Notes under the pieces: model-generated | Database searches by the model: none | The model's input: the letters and a program-made list of their open reading frames with translations, nothing else | Told to the model about the DNA's origin: nothing | NCBI GenBank assembly: GCA_958449715.1 | Contig: CAUDIU010000097.1 | Span: 1-5,824, forward strand | Length of the DNA stretch: 5,824 nt | Direction of reading: 5' to 3' | Source: an uncultured Clostridium sp. | GTDB taxonomy: Bacteria; Cyanobacteriota; Vampirovibrionia; Gastranaerophilales; Gastranaerophilaceae | Program-made: the position numbers and the translations under genes | Part shown: positions 5,322-5,824 of the stretch, one piece after another | How positions within the stretch are numbered: position 1 is the first letter of the stretch | Layout of the letters: every line of letters begins with the position of its first letter

Positions 5322-5684
5322 TTATTTTAAATATTCTTCTACTTTTTTTACTACTTCGTCTAATTCAAAAGGTTTGGTAATGTATTCATCAGCACCGGTT
5401 TCTTCTCCGATTAGTTTATCTTCTTCTTGAGAACGTGCAGTTACCATTAATATTGGAATATTTTTATATTTAGCATCGTATTTTAAAAGTCGGCTAATCT
5501 TATATCCGTTAATTTTAGGCATCATAACATCAAGAATGATTAAATCAGGGATAATTTCTTTTGCTAATCTTAATCCGTCTTCTCCGTTATATGCGCAGTA
5601 GCAAGTGAAATCAGATGCTTCAAGCACAAATTTTAAACTTTCTACAATATCTTGTTCGTCATCTACTATTAAAATCTTTTTCAT
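5322..5684 (-). CDS. Single-domain CheY/PilG-like response regulator
   Basis: A 120-residue protein that is one receiver domain with no output domain. The conserved residues are present: acidic pair Asp8-Asp9 in ILIVDDEQD, phospho-acceptor Asp52 in LIILDVMMP, Thr82 in MVTAR, switch aromatic Tyr101 and Lys104 in DEYITKPF. It should be phosphorylated by a histidine kinase not encoded here and act by protein-protein contact in the cytoplasm. The start is ATG 5684-5682, chosen because AGGGGA stands 4 bases upstream; an in-frame TTG five codons earlier (5699) would bury that site in the gene. The stop TAA is followed by a single A and then the ATG of the PilB-like gene, so the two are one operon and probably work together. 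Single-domain receivers of this kind (PilG, PilH, CheY) control pilus or flagellar motors in other bacteria; which motor this one serves is inference. Confidence 0.93.
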   Translation of the reverse strand: MKKILIVDDEQDIVESLKFVLEASDFTCYCAYNGEDGLRLAKEIIPDLIILDVMMPKINGYKISRLLKYDAKYKNIPILMVTARSQEEDKLIGEETGADEYITKPFELDEVVKKVEEYLK

Positions 5685-5688
5685 ACAT

Positions 5689-5694
5689 TCCCCT
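5689..5694 (-). promoter_or_regulatory. Shine-Dalgarno deciding the receiver start
   Basis: Read on the minus strand, AGGGGA lies 4 bases before ATG 5684. It selects the 120-residue form beginning MKKILIVDDE, the usual receiver N-terminus, over a TTG start at 5699. Confidence 0.75.
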
Positions 5695-5715
5695 ATCAAA
5701 GTCTTGTATATTAGT

Positions 5716-5724
5716 ATTATAGCA
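5716..5724 (-). promoter_or_regulatory. Extended -10 promoter of the receiver/PilB-like operon
   Basis: On the minus strand TG-C-TATAAT reads from 5724 to 5716: a perfect -10 hexamer (5721-5716) with TG extension. The 16-18 bp window upstream holds no recognisable -35 (ATAGAA at 17-bp spacing). Transcription would begin near 5709, giving a leader of about 25 bases, like the other two promoters in this window. Confidence 0.6.
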
Positions 5725-5824
5725 TATTAAAAATCTTCTTCTATATTCTTAATATTTTTTAATAGGAAATGCCTTAAATAGCAATATTTTTTTTGATAGT
5801 TTTTATAATTTTTGTGTAGTACTA

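Noticed and set aside
5725..5824. Possible RNA gene or further gene in the right-hand end
   Set aside because: No open frame with an SD, no tRNA-like fold and no good hairpin could be seen; it reads as A/T-rich upstream sequence.

Overview
This is AT-rich DNA (roughly 30% G+C by eye) from a bacterium with standard-code genes, TAA stops and strong AGGAGG-type ribosome binding sites. An MlaE-type lipid-transport permease implies a diderm cell. A class III-type prepilin with the FTLAEVLVTLGIIGVVSAMT start, together with the low G+C, recalls the non-photosynthetic relatives of cyanobacteria (Gastranaerophilales/Melainabacteria) seen in gut metagenomes. That placement is an inference from memory of the families, not a search result.

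Layout. Bases 1-485 (minus) hold the N-terminal part of a membrane-anchored family 2 glycosyltransferase that runs off the left edge. A 133-bp divergent spacer with an inverted repeat and an extended -10 promoter separates it from a plus-strand prepilin gene (619-1313). In the sequence as given, the prepilin leader is frameshifted inside a run of ten G. A clear intrinsic terminator follows. Then come three more plus-strand genes: a secreted, PDZ-less HtrA-like serine protease (1453-2157), a branched-chain amino acid aminotransferase, ilvE (2234-3148), a strong hairpin, and an MlaE-family permease (3203-3934). Converging from the right on the minus strand is a two-gene operon. A single-domain CheY-like receiver (5322-5684) is followed after one base by a PilB/GspE-like protein (3938-5320) that keeps the Walker A loop but has lost most other catalytic signatures. 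The last ~100 bases (5725-5824) are AT-rich and hold nothing I can name beyond the upstream part of the receiver's promoter region.

How the genes may work together. Two of the units point to a type IV pilus or type II secretion-like machine: a prepilin and a receiver plus degenerate assembly-ATPase pair. The glycosyltransferase, protease and permease are all envelope functions, whereas ilvE is ordinary metabolism. The two most notable features are the G(10) tract, which looks like a contingency (phase-variation) switch in the prepilin leader, and the receiver/pseudo-PilB module, which looks like a regulator derived from a motor ATPase. A functional link between these two is only inference.
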